A DNA stretch of 64,000 nt from a bacterium (GTDB lineage Bacteria > Electryoneota > RPQS01), in assembly GCA_016702305.1 (NCBI GenBank), contig JADJEH010000002.1:682001-746000 (forward strand). The letters run 5' to 3'. Both the position numbers and the translations under genes were made by a program. Of this stretch, positions 54,211-62,646 are shown piece by piece (positions within the stretch are counted from its first letter, which is position 1; every line of letters begins with the position of its first letter). A model generated the notes under the pieces. That model made no database searches and had not been told where the DNA came from. It saw only the letters and a program-made list of their open reading frames with translations.

Positions 54211-55470
54211 GTGGACGCCGTGCTGATACACAACATCGGCCGCTTGGTGACGCCGCACGTGGATGCCGCGGACGATTTGACGCGGCCGGTATTTGCGCTT
54301 GAGAATGCGGCCGTTTGGATCGAAGACGGCAGGTTCAAGGACATTGGTTTGAGCTTTGATTTGCTGAAGCGTGTGCCTGCAAGCGTACCGCGGCACGACG
54401 CGAATGCACGGCTGATGCTGCCGGGGTTTGTGGATTGTCATAGTCACCCTGCGTTCGTCGGCAATCGCGCGCACGAGTTTTTCTTGCGAAACCGCGGCGC
54501 GGATTATCAGGAAATACTCGCGGCGGGCGGCGGCATTCATGCGACGGCCGCGCGCGTAGCGGCGGCGTCTGTCAGTCAAATTGTCACGGAATCTCTGCCG
54601 CGGCTCGAATCGTCTCTCGCCGGTGGAGTGACGACTATTGAGTGCAAGAGCGGTTACGGCCTGAATTGGGCGGGCGAGGAAAAGCTGCTCGTTGCTCTGC
54701 GCGAACTTTCCAAAATCTGCCCGCAGCACATAGTACGGACTCTGTTGATCCACGCCGTGCCGCAAGAGTGGCGCGAGCGCCGCGCCGAATTCTTGGAGAC
54801 TGTCATCGATGAGATGATTCCAGAGACGCGCGAGCGTGCCTTGGCCGAACGCGTGGACGTGTTTTGTGAAGAAGGCGCATTCACTGTAGACGAAGCGCGC
54901 TCCATTCTCGCGGCCGGCCGTGCGTGTGGACTCGACATGACGATTCACGCTAATCAATTCGGGCATTCCGGCGGCGCGCTGTTAGCCGCGGAGCTGGGGA
55001 CGCGGAGCGCCGATCATCTCGAATATCTGAATGAATCTGAAATGCGCTCTTTGGCCGCCGCGAATGTGGTTGCCGTCGCCCTTCCCGCGTGTGTCTATTT
55101 CATGAACACGATTCCCTATCCGCCGCTGCGGCAGATGATAGCCGCCGGCTTGCGCGTGGCCATTGCGACTGACATGAACCCCGGCACGGCGATGACCGAG
55201 TCCATACCGTTCTGCATGACGACCGCCGCTATCTATGGCAAGCTATCCGCGGCTGAACTACTGTGGGCCGTGACGTATGACGCCGCTCGCGCGTTAGGCC
55301 GGGAAGGCGTAGCCGGAGTGATTGAGAGCGGCCGTCCCGCGGATTTTGCTCTGTGGGGCGTGCCCGATCTCGAATCGTTGGTTTACTACATGGGGCAATG
55401 CACCGCCGACGAAGTTTGGATTGGCGGCGAGTTAGTCTTCGAACACGCCAGCCTGCTGCGGCGATACTAA
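54211..55470 (+). CDS. hutI: Imidazolonepropionase
   Basis: 419 aa from a GTG at 54211. Amidohydrolase-fold enzyme that opens imidazolone propionate to N-formimino-L-glutamate. The metal motif VDCHSHPAFVGNRAHEF (H-x-H), the KSGYGL block after TTIECKSGYGL, HANQFGHSGGALLA, SADHLEYL and ATDMNPGTA are as in HutI. It follows the crotonase gene by 2 nt. Its product would be used by FtcD, encoded in the other operon. Confidence 0.95.
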   Translation: MDAVLIHNIGRLVTPHVDAADDLTRPVFALENAAVWIEDGRFKDIGLSFDLLKRVPASVPRHDANARLMLPGFVDCHSHPAFVGNRAHEFFLRNRGADYQEILAAGGGIHATAARVAAASVSQIVTESLPRLESSLAGGVTTIECKSGYGLNWAGEEKLLVALRELSKICPQHIVRTLLIHAVPQEWRERRAEFLETVIDEMIPETRERALAERVDVFCEEGAFTVDEARSILAAGRACGLDMTIHANQFGHSGGALLAAELGTRSADHLEYLNESEMRSLAAANVVAVALPACVYFMNTIPYPPLRQMIAAGLRVAIATDMNPGTAMTESIPFCMTTAAIYGKLSAAELLWAVTYDAARALGREGVAGVIESGRPADFALWGVPDLESLVYYMGQCTADEVWIGGELVFEHASLLRRY

Positions 55471-55479
55471 ACACATCGG

Positions 55480-56874
55480 ATGATGCGTTCCCTGATTGTT
55501 GATCTCAATCAATTGCGCGACGGTTTAACCGACTGGCGCCTGCTCCGTGTCTCGGGCAGCGAGTTTCTATCGGCGGAACTTCTGGCGGCCGAACCAGGGC
55601 GCTGTCAAGAGCTATCACTGGATGGCTTCGCCAGCACGAGAATAATTCATTCACTCGCCGAAGACGTCGTGGTGATCGTCGAACCTGAGCCGCTGGCTCC
55701 GGCGCTGTGCGCGGTTCACGGCGAGCGTTTTACGGTCGGGTATACGACATATAAAGGGGCGGCTCGCGTCCTGCCGCAGCTCGCAGAGCTGCGCGACCCT
55801 GTGGGCCCTCGGTCAGCCGGTCCGCTGAGCGCTGCGCTCGATAACTTGGCGTTGCTCTGGGACCGCCGATGTCACGCGCGGGCGCTCGAATGCGTGCAAA
55901 GCGAGCCACGGCTTGATCGCGAAGGCCCGGATTATTTTGATGCGATCGAGACGCGCCTGCGCAATTTCTTCTCGCCGGACCACATTGAGATCGCTCCTCT
56001 CACGGCATCAATCTACTGGCCTGATCGTCCTGACGGCTGGTCGTGGATCTACGCGTCACGCCCCGAGTATCAATGGCCCGTGCCGCTGGCTCCCGACTAC
56101 GAGAGCACTCTGTTGGGCCGGGGTACCGCGGAACACGTGACTCGTTTGGACGAGCAGGTTCTGTCGTTGCCACCGTTCGACGCCAGCGGTGGATTGCGCA
56201 GCGGAATTTTCATTCCGTTGTCGTTTCGCGGTCAGCGCTATGGCGTAGTCAAGTTGATTCTCGCGCGTCCCGCAGTGGCGTCGGTCTCGGAACTGGCGGT
56301 GCTGCCGACGCTGCAATACGGCCTATCGCTCATATTCGATCGCACCGCGCAGCATTTGCGTACGCAGCGGATGGCCATGGTGGATGGGCTGACGAATCTG
56401 TTCAACCATCGCTTTTTCCTGACGCAGCTGCGCACTGAATTCCAGCGGTCGCTGCGATATGGCGGCGTGATGACCCTGCTGATGATTGACGTGGACGGTT
56501 TCAAGAATTACAACGACACCTATGGACACCAGTCCGGAAACCGCGTGCTCGCTTGGGTCGCGGCACAGATTCGTCGGACGGTCCGCGACATTGACGTTGT
56601 GGCGCGTTATGGCGGTGAGGAATTCGCGTTGATATTGCCGGAAGTGAAAGCGGAACAGGGACTGATTGTCGCCGAGAAGATTCGAAAAGTCGTTTCATCC
56701 ACGGACATTATGTCGGACGCGGGCGAACGGCTTGCGCCGATCACGATTTCAGTAGGCGTGACCGACAGCACGGGCTGCAAGAGTCCGGAGGACATGATTG
56801 ACCGCGCCGACAGGGCGCTGTACTGGGTCAAACGCAACGGCCGCAATTTGGTCAGACTGGCGACGCTCGACTAA
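55480..56874 (+). CDS. Diguanylate cyclase (GAF-like sensor + GGDEF)
   Basis: 464 aa, no membrane segment. The N-terminal 140 residues are unassigned; about 140-300 look GAF-like (ESTLLGRGTAEHVTRL, IPLSFRGQRYGVVKL). The GGDEF domain has DGLTNLFNHRFF, DVDGFKNYNDTYGH and an active-site GGEEF at 378-382, with the inhibitory site R369-D-I-D372 exactly five residues upstream. So it should make c-di-GMP from GTP and be product-inhibited. It is located between hutI (9-nt gap) and glgA (one-base overlap, TAATG). Confidence 0.93.
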   Translation: MMRSLIVDLNQLRDGLTDWRLLRVSGSEFLSAELLAAEPGRCQELSLDGFASTRIIHSLAEDVVVIVEPEPLAPALCAVHGERFTVGYTTYKGAARVLPQLAELRDPVGPRSAGPLSAALDNLALLWDRRCHARALECVQSEPRLDREGPDYFDAIETRLRNFFSPDHIEIAPLTASIYWPDRPDGWSWIYASRPEYQWPVPLAPDYESTLLGRGTAEHVTRLDEQVLSLPPFDASGGLRSGIFIPLSFRGQRYGVVKLILARPAVASVSELAVLPTLQYGLSLIFDRTAQHLRTQRMAMVDGLTNLFNHRFFLTQLRTEFQRSLRYGGVMTLLMIDVDGFKNYNDTYGHQSGNRVLAWVAAQIRRTVRDIDVVARYGGEEFALILPEVKAEQGLIVAEKIRKVVSSTDIMSDAGERLAPITISVGVTDSTGCKSPEDMIDRADRALYWVKRNGRNLVRLATLD

Positions 56875-58358
56875 TGAACGGTCCCGCCCTGCGCATATTA
56901 CATGTCGCGTCGGAGGTTGCGCCGTTCTCGAAGTCGGGAGGTCTGGCGGATGTGTGCGCATCGCTACCCGAGGCTTTGGCGCTGCACGGCCATGAGAACG
57001 TCGTAATCTCGCCGCATTACGGATCGCTGCGCGGCCTGGCGCCGCATCCAACCACACTGCGCGCAACGCTGGTGCTGAATCATCGCGCGTTTGAAATTGA
57101 ATACGTTGAACAGCGCGACACGGTCCGGAATCTGCGGCTCGTCTTCGTGCGCTGCGATGAGATCTATTCGCGCAGCGGCTACTATTATGACCCGCTGACG
57201 AATCGGGACTACGATGACAACGATGTTCGATTCGCCGTGTTGGCCTGTGCTGCGCTGCATTGGTGCCGCCTGACCGATTGGCAGCCCCACATCGTCCATG
57301 GTCATGATTGGCAGACCGGGACCTTACCGCTCTTCATGCGGTCGCCACGCTTCGAGTCATATTTTGACAGCTCGCGTTTCGTGCTGACAATCCATAACAT
57401 GGCCTTCCAAGGGCGCTTTCATCCGGGCTCGCGTGTCTGGGTGGATCACGCGGAGGATCGTGCCGGCCCCGGCGGCGCGGCTGAGTTTCTCGGCACGTTC
57501 TCATACCTGAAGCTCGCCATTGACCTAGCCGATGCAATTAACACCGTCAGTCCCACCTACGCGCATGAATTGCGGACGGTGGAGCATATGGGATTTGGCT
57601 TGGGCGCGCTCCTTCACAGTCGCCATATGCACTTCTCCGGCATTCTCAACGGAATTGACACTCATGTTTGGAATCCCGAGACGGATGAACTTCTGGCGGC
57701 GCGTTACACGAGCACAACACTGGCCCAGCGCAACCGAAATAAACGGGCGCTCTGTGAACGGTTCAGCCTTCCGTACGAGCAAACGATGCCGTTGGTAGGA
57801 ATGGTCTCCCGCATATCCGATCAGAAAGGATTCGGTATCGTGCTTCCGGTGATCGGCGAGCTGATCAGCGGTCCGGCGCAGATCGTCATATTGGGCAACG
57901 GTGATCCGGAATTTGAACGTCAACTCCGTGCCGCGGAGTACGCCTATCCGCATCGCGTGAAATTGATCACGAGTTACGACGAGCCTTTGGCGCACTTAAT
58001 TTACGGTGGCTGCGACATCTTCCTGATGCCGTCACTATTCGAACCGTGCGGTCTCAGCCAAATGATGGCGCTGCGCTATGGCGCTCCCGTCGTCGCCCGC
58101 GAAACGGGCGGACTGGCCGATACGATATCGGATGTGGCGCGCGATCCCGTGCAGGGTACCGGATTTCTCTTTCACGAATTTGAACCGCGGGCCCTTGCCT
58201 ACGCATTGAAGCGGTCGTTCCAGACGTTCCGTAATTTGGACAAGTGGCGCGGACTGCAGCGGCACGGCATGAAGCAGGATTTCAGTTGGCGTCGCTCAGC
58301 CCGGGTGTACGAAGAGATGTACCGCCGCGCACTGCACAACCCGCGCTTCGCCGGATGA
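56874..58358 (+). CDS. glgA: Glycogen synthase (ADP-glucose)
   Basis: 494 aa, GT5 family, GT-B fold. The N-terminal ADP-glucose motif K-x-G-G-L appears as SKSGGLADV; HDWQTG, AFQGRFHPG-type acceptor region, NGIDTHVWNPETD, GMVSRISDQKGF, and C-terminal PSLFEPCGLSQMMALRYGA follow. It elongates alpha-1,4-glucan. It overlaps the diguanylate cyclase gene by one base and the NHL gene by 4 nt. No other glycogen genes are in the window. Confidence 0.95.
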   Translation: MNGPALRILHVASEVAPFSKSGGLADVCASLPEALALHGHENVVISPHYGSLRGLAPHPTTLRATLVLNHRAFEIEYVEQRDTVRNLRLVFVRCDEIYSRSGYYYDPLTNRDYDDNDVRFAVLACAALHWCRLTDWQPHIVHGHDWQTGTLPLFMRSPRFESYFDSSRFVLTIHNMAFQGRFHPGSRVWVDHAEDRAGPGGAAEFLGTFSYLKLAIDLADAINTVSPTYAHELRTVEHMGFGLGALLHSRHMHFSGILNGIDTHVWNPETDELLAARYTSTTLAQRNRNKRALCERFSLPYEQTMPLVGMVSRISDQKGFGIVLPVIGELISGPAQIVILGNGDPEFERQLRAAEYAYPHRVKLITSYDEPLAHLIYGGCDIFLMPSLFEPCGLSQMMALRYGAPVVARETGGLADTISDVARDPVQGTGFLFHEFEPRALAYALKRSFQTFRNLDKWRGLQRHGMKQDFSWRRSARVYEEMYRRALHNPRFAG

Positions 58359-59212
58359 AGATTTCTCTGCTCTTGGTGCTCTATTGCACCGCGGCAATCG
58401 CGCAAACGACCGTACGTGTGGACACAATCGTGTCTGCGGCCAGTACTTTCTTGCGAAAGCCCGCCGCAATAGCCGTCGGCGTAGATGGCATTCTCTATAT
58501 TGCGGATACCGGCAATCATCGCCTGGTAGCGCTCGACAGCATTGGCACGATTCTGTTTGAGAGTTCGTCCGGTGGCTCGGGCGGTGACTTGCGTTGGCCT
58601 GGTGACGTCACCGTCGGAGCGGCGGGTAAAGTGTTGGTTTCGGATGCCGGCAATCGCCGCATCGTGGAATTTTCGCGGCTGTTGGAGTGGCGCGGCGAAC
58701 TGACGCTTAATAGCGCAGAGGGTGACGCGCTCGAACCGCGGGCGATTGCCGCGACTCCATCGGGTGGGCTTTATGCGTTCGAGTCTGACGAAGGCGAATT
58801 GCGACGTTACGACAGCTTCAACACGCTCATCGCGAAGATTGGCGGTCGTTCAGGCCGGTCGCTGGCGGGAATCCTGGACCTATCCGCATCCGATGCGGGA
58901 GGCGTATTCTGGATTGACGCTCGTGATCATGCAATCTACACAACGGACGCATTGCTCAGCGCGCCGCATCGGCTGACCAGCACACAATTTCCCTTAGTAC
59001 ATCGGATTGTTGCGGTGGATTCCAGTTGGATCGCCGTCACGGACAGCGGTCTCGCCCGCGGCGATTTGCGAGACGCCGCGCCTGCATGGCTATCCGGACT
59101 TGACCTTGGCACGTCGGCGCTGGCGGACTGTGATATCGCCGCCCGGTCGGCCCAGCAACTATTCCTATTGGACTCTCGCCGCGGAGCACTGTTCCGCCTT
59201 TGGTGGCCATAA
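58355..59212 (+). CDS. Secreted NHL-repeat beta-propeller protein
   Basis: 285 aa from the ATG at 58355 in an ATGA overlap with glgA. Signal peptide 1-16 (cleavage after AIA), then NHL-type blades: FLRKPAAIAVGVDGILYIAD followed by TGNHRL; WPGDVTVGAAGKVLVSDAGN followed by RRIVEF; and weaker repeats to the end. Probably periplasmic or outer-surface. It precedes the large barrel gene with a 13-nt overlap, suggesting these two products work together. Confidence 0.8.
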   Translation: MKISLLLVLYCTAAIAQTTVRVDTIVSAASTFLRKPAAIAVGVDGILYIADTGNHRLVALDSIGTILFESSSGGSGGDLRWPGDVTVGAAGKVLVSDAGNRRIVEFSRLLEWRGELTLNSAEGDALEPRAIAATPSGGLYAFESDEGELRRYDSFNTLIAKIGGRSGRSLAGILDLSASDAGGVFWIDARDHAIYTTDALLSAPHRLTSTQFPLVHRIVAVDSSWIAVTDSGLARGDLRDAAPAWLSGLDLGTSALADCDIAARSAQQLFLLDSRRGALFRLWWP

Positions 59213-62200
59213 GCAAACTGCACCGGCCGCTCTTTGTCGGCGCACCATGGATCCTGCTAAGCCTGGTGTTGAAGTTATGTGCCTGCGATGTTGCTGTTAC
59301 GACCGCGCAGAGCATTCTGCCGGTCCGCTTCACGACACTTGAGTTTACCTCTTCTCAAGGCGATACTCTCTTTGAATTGCCCGCGCTCTGGCTGTTGACG
59401 GATTCGTTGCGCGCCGAACGCCGCGGGCAAGTTCTCGAACCGTTGCGCGATTACCGGATTGTCACGCCAGGCAGCAAGTTGGGGCTCTGCGCACCGTTGG
59501 CGCCCGGCGATACGCTTCGTGTTTATGCCGCCTACCTGCCTGTCCCGTTGCTCAGGTCTTATGCGCGCCGCTCACTGCGCGATCTTGAGCGCTTTGTTCC
59601 GGTGCGCGACACGACGGTCGCGAGCAGCGCATTTGGTGCGGCAGGTGAAGAGTCATCGTGGTCCGCACTTCGGCGCAGCGGTTCGCTGATTCGCAGCGTT
59701 CAGATTGGCACGAATCAGGATCTTGCATTTGAATCGGCGCTATCACTGCAAGTGGAAGGCCGGGTCGGTTCGAACGTGGATGTTGTCGCGGCTCTGAGTG
59801 ATCAGGACTTGCCGATTCAACCTGAAGGAACCACGGAGTCCATCCGCGAATTGGACAAGGTTTATGTCACGGCGCGCTCGCCAAACCTCGAAGCGACGAT
59901 CGGTGACTACGAACTAAGTTGGCCTGGCCGTCGTTATGACAGCTATTTTCGCAAATTATCGGGGCTGCAAGCCGGCGCGAGAACGCATGGAGTGGCCGCA
60001 GTAGTCTCCGCCGCGGTAAGTCGGGGCGAATTCCACACGAACCGGTTCGCAGGCGAAGAGAGCGTTCAGGGTCCGTACCAGCTTTCCGGCAAGAATGGCG
60101 AGACCGGCATCGTCGTGCTCGCGGGCACTGAGCGCGTGTGGCTCGATGGTCTGGAATTGCGGCGCGGCATTGAGAATGACTACACGGCGGACTACGCGGC
60201 CGGACAGCTTACTTTCACGTCACGGCGGCTGATTACCTCGGACTCGCGCATCGTCGTCGAGTTTGAGTATGCCAACGAGGATTTTGAGCGGCAATATCTG
60301 GGAGCACGGACAAGCCTCACAGCGCCGCGCATGCCGGTCAGCGCGTATGTCACTTACATATCAGAGAGCGACGACCGCACGCGGCCGTTGGGACTTTCGT
60401 TTGACGACGCCGAGCGGGCGCAGCTCATCGCGGCTGGTGACAGCAGCATCGGCGCATTCGGCAACAGTGCGGATTCGCTCGGGGCAAACAGGGGCGACTA
60501 CGTTCGTCGGGACACGCTCTACGCGGGAACGGTCTATTCCATTTTTGTATACGTCGCGCCGGATACTACGGGCATCCCGCAAGGCGAGTGGCAGGTGTTC
60601 TTTGATGACTTCGGTGCAGGGCAGGGTGACTACGAGGCAACGGCGGACGCCCTTGGGCGAACATCCTTCACGTGGATTGCGCCGAACGGCGGACGCTATC
60701 GCCCGGCGCGGCGCCTGCCGCAGCCGACTCGTGCCGATTTGTTCGCGGTCCGTATTGAACGCGACACCGCGATCGGCTTTCGTGCTCTTGCTGAAGCGTC
60801 TCTGACCAATTCAGATTTGAATACGTATTCCGCACGCGACGACGCCGACAACGACGGCGGCGCGGCAAGCGTTGAATTGGGTTACAACCGTCCTGAGTTG
60901 GGAATTGGCGGCTATCGTTTGCGGCAAATCAGCGCGAGTGTCGCGGCGCGCACGCGCGGTCGGACCTATCGCGATGTTTCGCGCAGCGATGAAATCGAGT
61001 TCGATCGCGATTGGGCGGCTTCCGTCATTCGGCAAGCGACCGAACGCGTCGGCGAGGCGAATCTGGCGCTTGCCCCGATCCGTAACTGGACATTACGCGG
61101 CGGTGCCGGTCTGCTCAATCGTGAGGAGATTCTGGACAGTCGGCGTTTCAATCTCGGCAGCTCGTTTGCACCGGGAAAGCTCTTTGCAATAAAGGTCGAG
61201 CATACGGCCATCGTCACCGATGACAGCACCGCTGATTTACACACGGATTGGATTCGACAACACGCGGACGGCAGCGCCCGGTGGCGCATGCTGTCGCCGC
61301 GTCTGAATGTGAATCGTGAGCGGCGGCTGACCGATTCACGCTATGCGCTGACCGGCTTCCGCTTCGTCGAGTGGAACGCGGGAAACTTATGGCAGTTGAC
61401 GAACCAGCTTAGCCTTGACGGTGAGTATGGCGCGCGCCAAGACGATGCCCGGACCGCTGGCGCCAGTTTTCGCAAGGCGTCCGCCGCAAAGACGTACGCG
61501 GGCGAATTGCGTTGGCAGCCTCTCGATATCGGGCGCGGTTCGCTGCGCTGGACACATCGTGAAAAGTCCTTTGAGTCGTCGGATTCTGTGGCCGCGTCGT
61601 CGGATGCGGGCCGCTTGGAGCTTCTGTTGGCTCCACGCAGCCGGCTGTATGAAGTCAATCTGCTCTATGACGCTCTGAAATCGCGCACCGAGCAGCAGTT
61701 GCAGGTCTTCGTGCCGGTGTCTCCGGGTACGGGCGACTACCGGTTGGAAAACGGCGTCTACCTGCCGGATGACCAGGGCGATTTCATCCTCGTGTCGCGC
61801 AACACCGGCGGTTTTGAGCCCTCGTCCGAACTGCGAGCGAATGCCGTGCTGTGGTTTCGCCCCGACGAAACGCGGCGCGCGGGAGACGAGCTTTGGCGCA
61901 AGTTCGCGTTCGAAACGGAAGCATCGGTGGAAGAACGGACGCGTTCCGCGTTATCTCTGTCGCTTTTGCTGCTGGATCGCGCAAAGCTGCGCACCCCCGA
62001 GACAATTGACGGCCGCTTCTCGGTGCGGCAGGATGTGCATTTCAACCGGCTGTCGCGACAATTCTCGGTGCGGCTTCGCGGAGTGAACTCGGCGGCGCAA
62101 GTGTCGCGGTTCACGAATGGTTCGCAGCAATCCGTGCGGCACGAAGGCGCGCTGCGCGTGCGCTATCGCTATGTTGAGCCGCTGCGCGCCGAGGTCGAGC

Positions 62201-62646
62201 TGTCGAGCGAGTTGGATCGCACGCTCTTCGAAGGAGTGTCCATTGCCAGCACGGACGTTCGTCGCGATCATATCAGCCACGATCTGCTCTGGACGATCAC
62301 GGAGCGCTGGGAGACCGGGCTGGCTCTGTCCGGCGTCGAATCACGCGATGAACGAAGCCGCACGCAAGCCTCTGTGCGTGAAGCGGCGCCGCGAATTGGT
62401 TATACACGTTTTCGGCAGGGCAGGGTGGACGCGGAATTTCGTTGGCTGCGGGTGTCGTCGAATCGCGCACGTCTGCCGCAAGAGCTGGCGTCCGGCGGGA
62501 ATCGCGGCGACAACTTCCGCTGGTCAATGCGAGCGACGCTGGCATTCTCAGCAAACTTCTCGGGATCTGTTAATTACACGGGCCGTTTGGATTCCGGGGA
62601 AGCAACGCAGCATATTGGCCGCGTGGAAGTGCGGGCGACCTTTTGA
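59200..62646 (+). CDS. Large putative outer-membrane beta-barrel protein, unknown family
   Basis: 1148 aa; start TTG at 59200 or GTG at 59203. An N-terminal hydrophobic signal-like segment (about 10-35) leads to an extended region with a block near 190-245 (SALSLQVEGRVGSNVDVVAA, LSDQDLPIQPEGTTESIREL, DKVYVTARSPNLEATIGDYEL) and another near 320-370 (DYTADYAAGQLTFTSRRLIT, SDSRIVVEFEYANEDFERQY). From about residue 540 to the end the sequence alternates hydrophobic and polar residues as in a many-stranded barrel and ends EVRATF with terminal Phe. Related-looking blocks occur in SprA-like translocon proteins and in uncharacterised FCB proteins, but I cannot assign a family. It is coupled to an NHL gene before and an Omp85 gene after. 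Confidence 0.7.
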   Translation: MVAISKLHRPLFVGAPWILLSLVLKLCACDVAVTTAQSILPVRFTTLEFTSSQGDTLFELPALWLLTDSLRAERRGQVLEPLRDYRIVTPGSKLGLCAPLAPGDTLRVYAAYLPVPLLRSYARRSLRDLERFVPVRDTTVASSAFGAAGEESSWSALRRSGSLIRSVQIGTNQDLAFESALSLQVEGRVGSNVDVVAALSDQDLPIQPEGTTESIRELDKVYVTARSPNLEATIGDYELSWPGRRYDSYFRKLSGLQAGARTHGVAAVVSAAVSRGEFHTNRFAGEESVQGPYQLSGKNGETGIVVLAGTERVWLDGLELRRGIENDYTADYAAGQLTFTSRRLITSDSRIVVEFEYANEDFERQYLGARTSLTAPRMPVSAYVTYISESDDRTRPLGLSFDDAERAQLIAAGDSSIGAFGNSADSLGANRGDYVRRDTLYAGTVYSIFVYVAPDTTGIPQGEWQVFFDDFGAGQGDYEATADALGRTSFTWIAPNGGRYRPARRLPQPTRADLFAVRIERDTAIGFRALAEASLTNSDLNTYSARDDADNDGGAASVELGYNRPELGIGGYRLRQISASVAARTRGRTYRDVSRSDEIEFDRDWAASVIRQATERVGEANLALAPIRNWTLRGGAGLLNREEILDSRRFNLGSSFAPGKLFAIKVEHTAIVTDDSTADLHTDWIRQHADGSARWRMLSPRLNVNRERRLTDSRYALTGFRFVEWNAGNLWQLTNQLSLDGEYGARQDDARTAGASFRKASAAKTYAGELRWQPLDIGRGSLRWTHREKSFESSDSVAASSDAGRLELLLAPRSRLYEVNLLYDALKSRTEQQLQVFVPVSPGTGDYRLENGVYLPDDQGDFILVSRNTGGFEPSSELRANAVLWFRPDETRRAGDELWRKFAFETEASVEERTRSALSLSLLLLDRAKLRTPETIDGRFSVRQDVHFNRLSRQFSVRLRGVNSAAQVSRFTNGSQQSVRHEGALRVRYRYVEPLRAEVELSSELDRTLFEGVSIASTDVRRDHISHDLLWTITERWETGLALSGVESRDERSRTQASVREAAPRIGYTRFRQGRVDAEFRWLRVSSNRARLPQELASGGNRGDNFRWSMRATLAFSANFSGSVNYTGRLDSGEATQHIGRVEVRATF

